Origin: Bacteroidota bacterium
GTDB lineage: Bacteria > Bacteroidota > Ignavibacteria > Tepidaquicellales > Tepidaquicellaceae
DNA length: 7,345 nucleotides
Assembly (NCBI GenBank): GCA_023429265.1
Contig: JAEYVS010000150.1
Location: forward strand, 1-7,345
Direction: 5' to 3'
Within the stretch, counting starts at the first letter, position 1. Each line of letters starts with the position of its first letter. Position numbers and translations under genes: made by a program. This document shows, one piece after another, positions 6,632-7,345 of this stretch. Under the pieces are notes generated by a model, which was not told the DNA's origin, made no database searches, and saw nothing but the letters and a program-made list of their open reading frames with translations.

Positions 6632-7345
6632 ATGGACGCCCAGAAAATTAAAGACCTCGATAGATCTGATATGTTTGACGTGCTGAAGAATTTTCCTCAG
6701 CAGGTCCAGGAAGCAGTAAAGATCGCCGGTGATTTTGAGTTCAAAAACCTCAAGGCTGAAAGAATTCAGAACATTGTAATAAACGGTCTTGGCGGTTCTG
6801 CTATTGGCGGGGATTTTGCTAGGAGTCTGCTATACTACGAATCGAAATTACCAATAATTGTAAACAGGAATTATAACCTCCCTGAGTTTGCGGGAGCAGA
6901 TACTCTTGCCATTATTTCCAGTTATTCCGGGAATACTGAAGAGACTCTCAGCACATTTAATGAAGCCATTGAAAAAGGATGCCGCATAATTTGCATTACG
7001 AGCGGTGGAGAGGTCGAACGGATTGCCAATGCAAATAATATCGATGTTTTAAAGATCCCCGGAGGCTTGCAGCCGCGATGCGCGATCGGTTATTCATTCT
7101 TCTCCTTGATATCCTTGCTTATGAAGCTTGGAATATCTCCGGATTATTCTGATGATATTGCAAAGACGATTTCTCATCTTAAAGGGTTATCAGTTTCATA
7201 TACTGATTTCTCATCCGAGCATAATCATCCCATTATGATTGCAAAGGAGCTCAAAGGATTTTTACCGGTAATATATTCTTCCAATGATATCCTCGATGCG
7301 GTAAACCTAAGATGGAGAGGGCAGATTTGTGAAAACGCGGAAGTA
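6632..7345 (+). CDS. Bifunctional phosphoglucose/phosphomannose isomerase (SIS domain), 3' end cut by the window edge
   Basis: There are 238 open codons to the window edge. The family is about 300-360 residues, so roughly the last quarter to third is missing. It interconverts glucose-6-P or mannose-6-P with fructose-6-P in the cytoplasm. The N-terminal SIS domain shows NGLGGSAIGGDF (51-62) and the sugar-phosphate loop ISSYSGNTEETL (95-106), followed by TSGGE (123-127). PRCAIGYSFFSL (148-159) carries Arg149, and RWRGQICENAEV (227-238) carries Glu234. By analogy with the archaeal (Pyrobaculum) PGI/PMI these are the active-site arginine and the likely catalytic base. The catalytic His and the Thr linked to mannose-6-P use lie beyond the window, so dual specificity is assigned from family resemblance (TIGR02128-like), not from the key residue. 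The ATG at 6632 is 66 bp after the ptsI stop, in an A/T-rich leader without a Shine-Dalgarno. The two genes may be co-transcribed despite the hairpin between them. Confidence 0.93.
   Translation, partial: MDAQKIKDLDRSDMFDVLKNFPQQVQEAVKIAGDFEFKNLKAERIQNIVINGLGGSAIGGDFARSLLYYESKLPIIVNRNYNLPEFAGADTLAIISSYSGNTEETLSTFNEAIEKGCRIICITSGGEVERIANANNIDVLKIPGGLQPRCAIGYSFFSLISLLMKLGISPDYSDDIAKTISHLKGLSVSYTDFSSEHNHPIMIAKELKGFLPVIYSSNDILDAVNLRWRGQICENAEV

Noticed and set aside
6628..6633. Perfect TATAAT hexamer
   Set aside because: It overlaps the isomerase ATG at 6632, so it cannot be the -10 box for that start unless translation begins further downstream.

Overview
The window looks like ordinary chromosome from a bacterium of the Fibrobacterota-Chlorobiota-Bacteroidota group, most likely an Ignavibacteria-type organism. 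The main evidence is the C-terminus of the protein at 2105-4687, which has the NYPNPFNP...IYD..GKEV...SGIYFY...KKM layout of a type IX secretion (T9SS) type A sorting domain. None of the four starts has a convincing Shine-Dalgarno sequence and the leaders are A/T-rich, which also fits this group. The lineage is an inference from these features, not from a marker gene.

Layout: (1) 1-1950, minus strand: the first 650 codons of a penicillin acylase family Ntn-hydrolase, running off the left edge. The frame is open throughout and the GSNAW autocleavage/nucleophile motif is intact. (2) 1951-2104: a divergent intergenic region with a 10-bp imperfect inverted repeat. (3) 2105-4687, plus strand: an 860-residue secreted beta-propeller protein with eleven Asp-box (BNR) motifs and a T9SS sorting domain. 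(4) 4733-4769: a strong rho-independent terminator that ends this unit. (5) 4814-6565, plus strand: enzyme I of the PEP:sugar phosphotransferase system (ptsI), with a TTG start and all catalytic motifs present. (6) 6564-6599: a weaker terminator-like hairpin overlapping the ptsI stop. (7) 6632-7345, plus strand: the first 238 codons of an archaeal-type bifunctional phosphoglucose/phosphomannose isomerase, cut by the right edge.

How they fit together: the two divergent left-hand genes encode envelope or exported proteins. The right-hand pair belongs to central sugar metabolism. Enzyme I draws phosphate from PEP for sugar uptake or PTS signalling, and the isomerase interconverts glucose-6-P, mannose-6-P and fructose-6-P. 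A functional link between these two is plausible, but it rests only on adjacency. No HPr or enzyme II gene is in the window. I found no CRISPR array, mobile element, tRNA or rRNA, and no convincing novel system; the findings are modest points on motifs, regulation and gene context.
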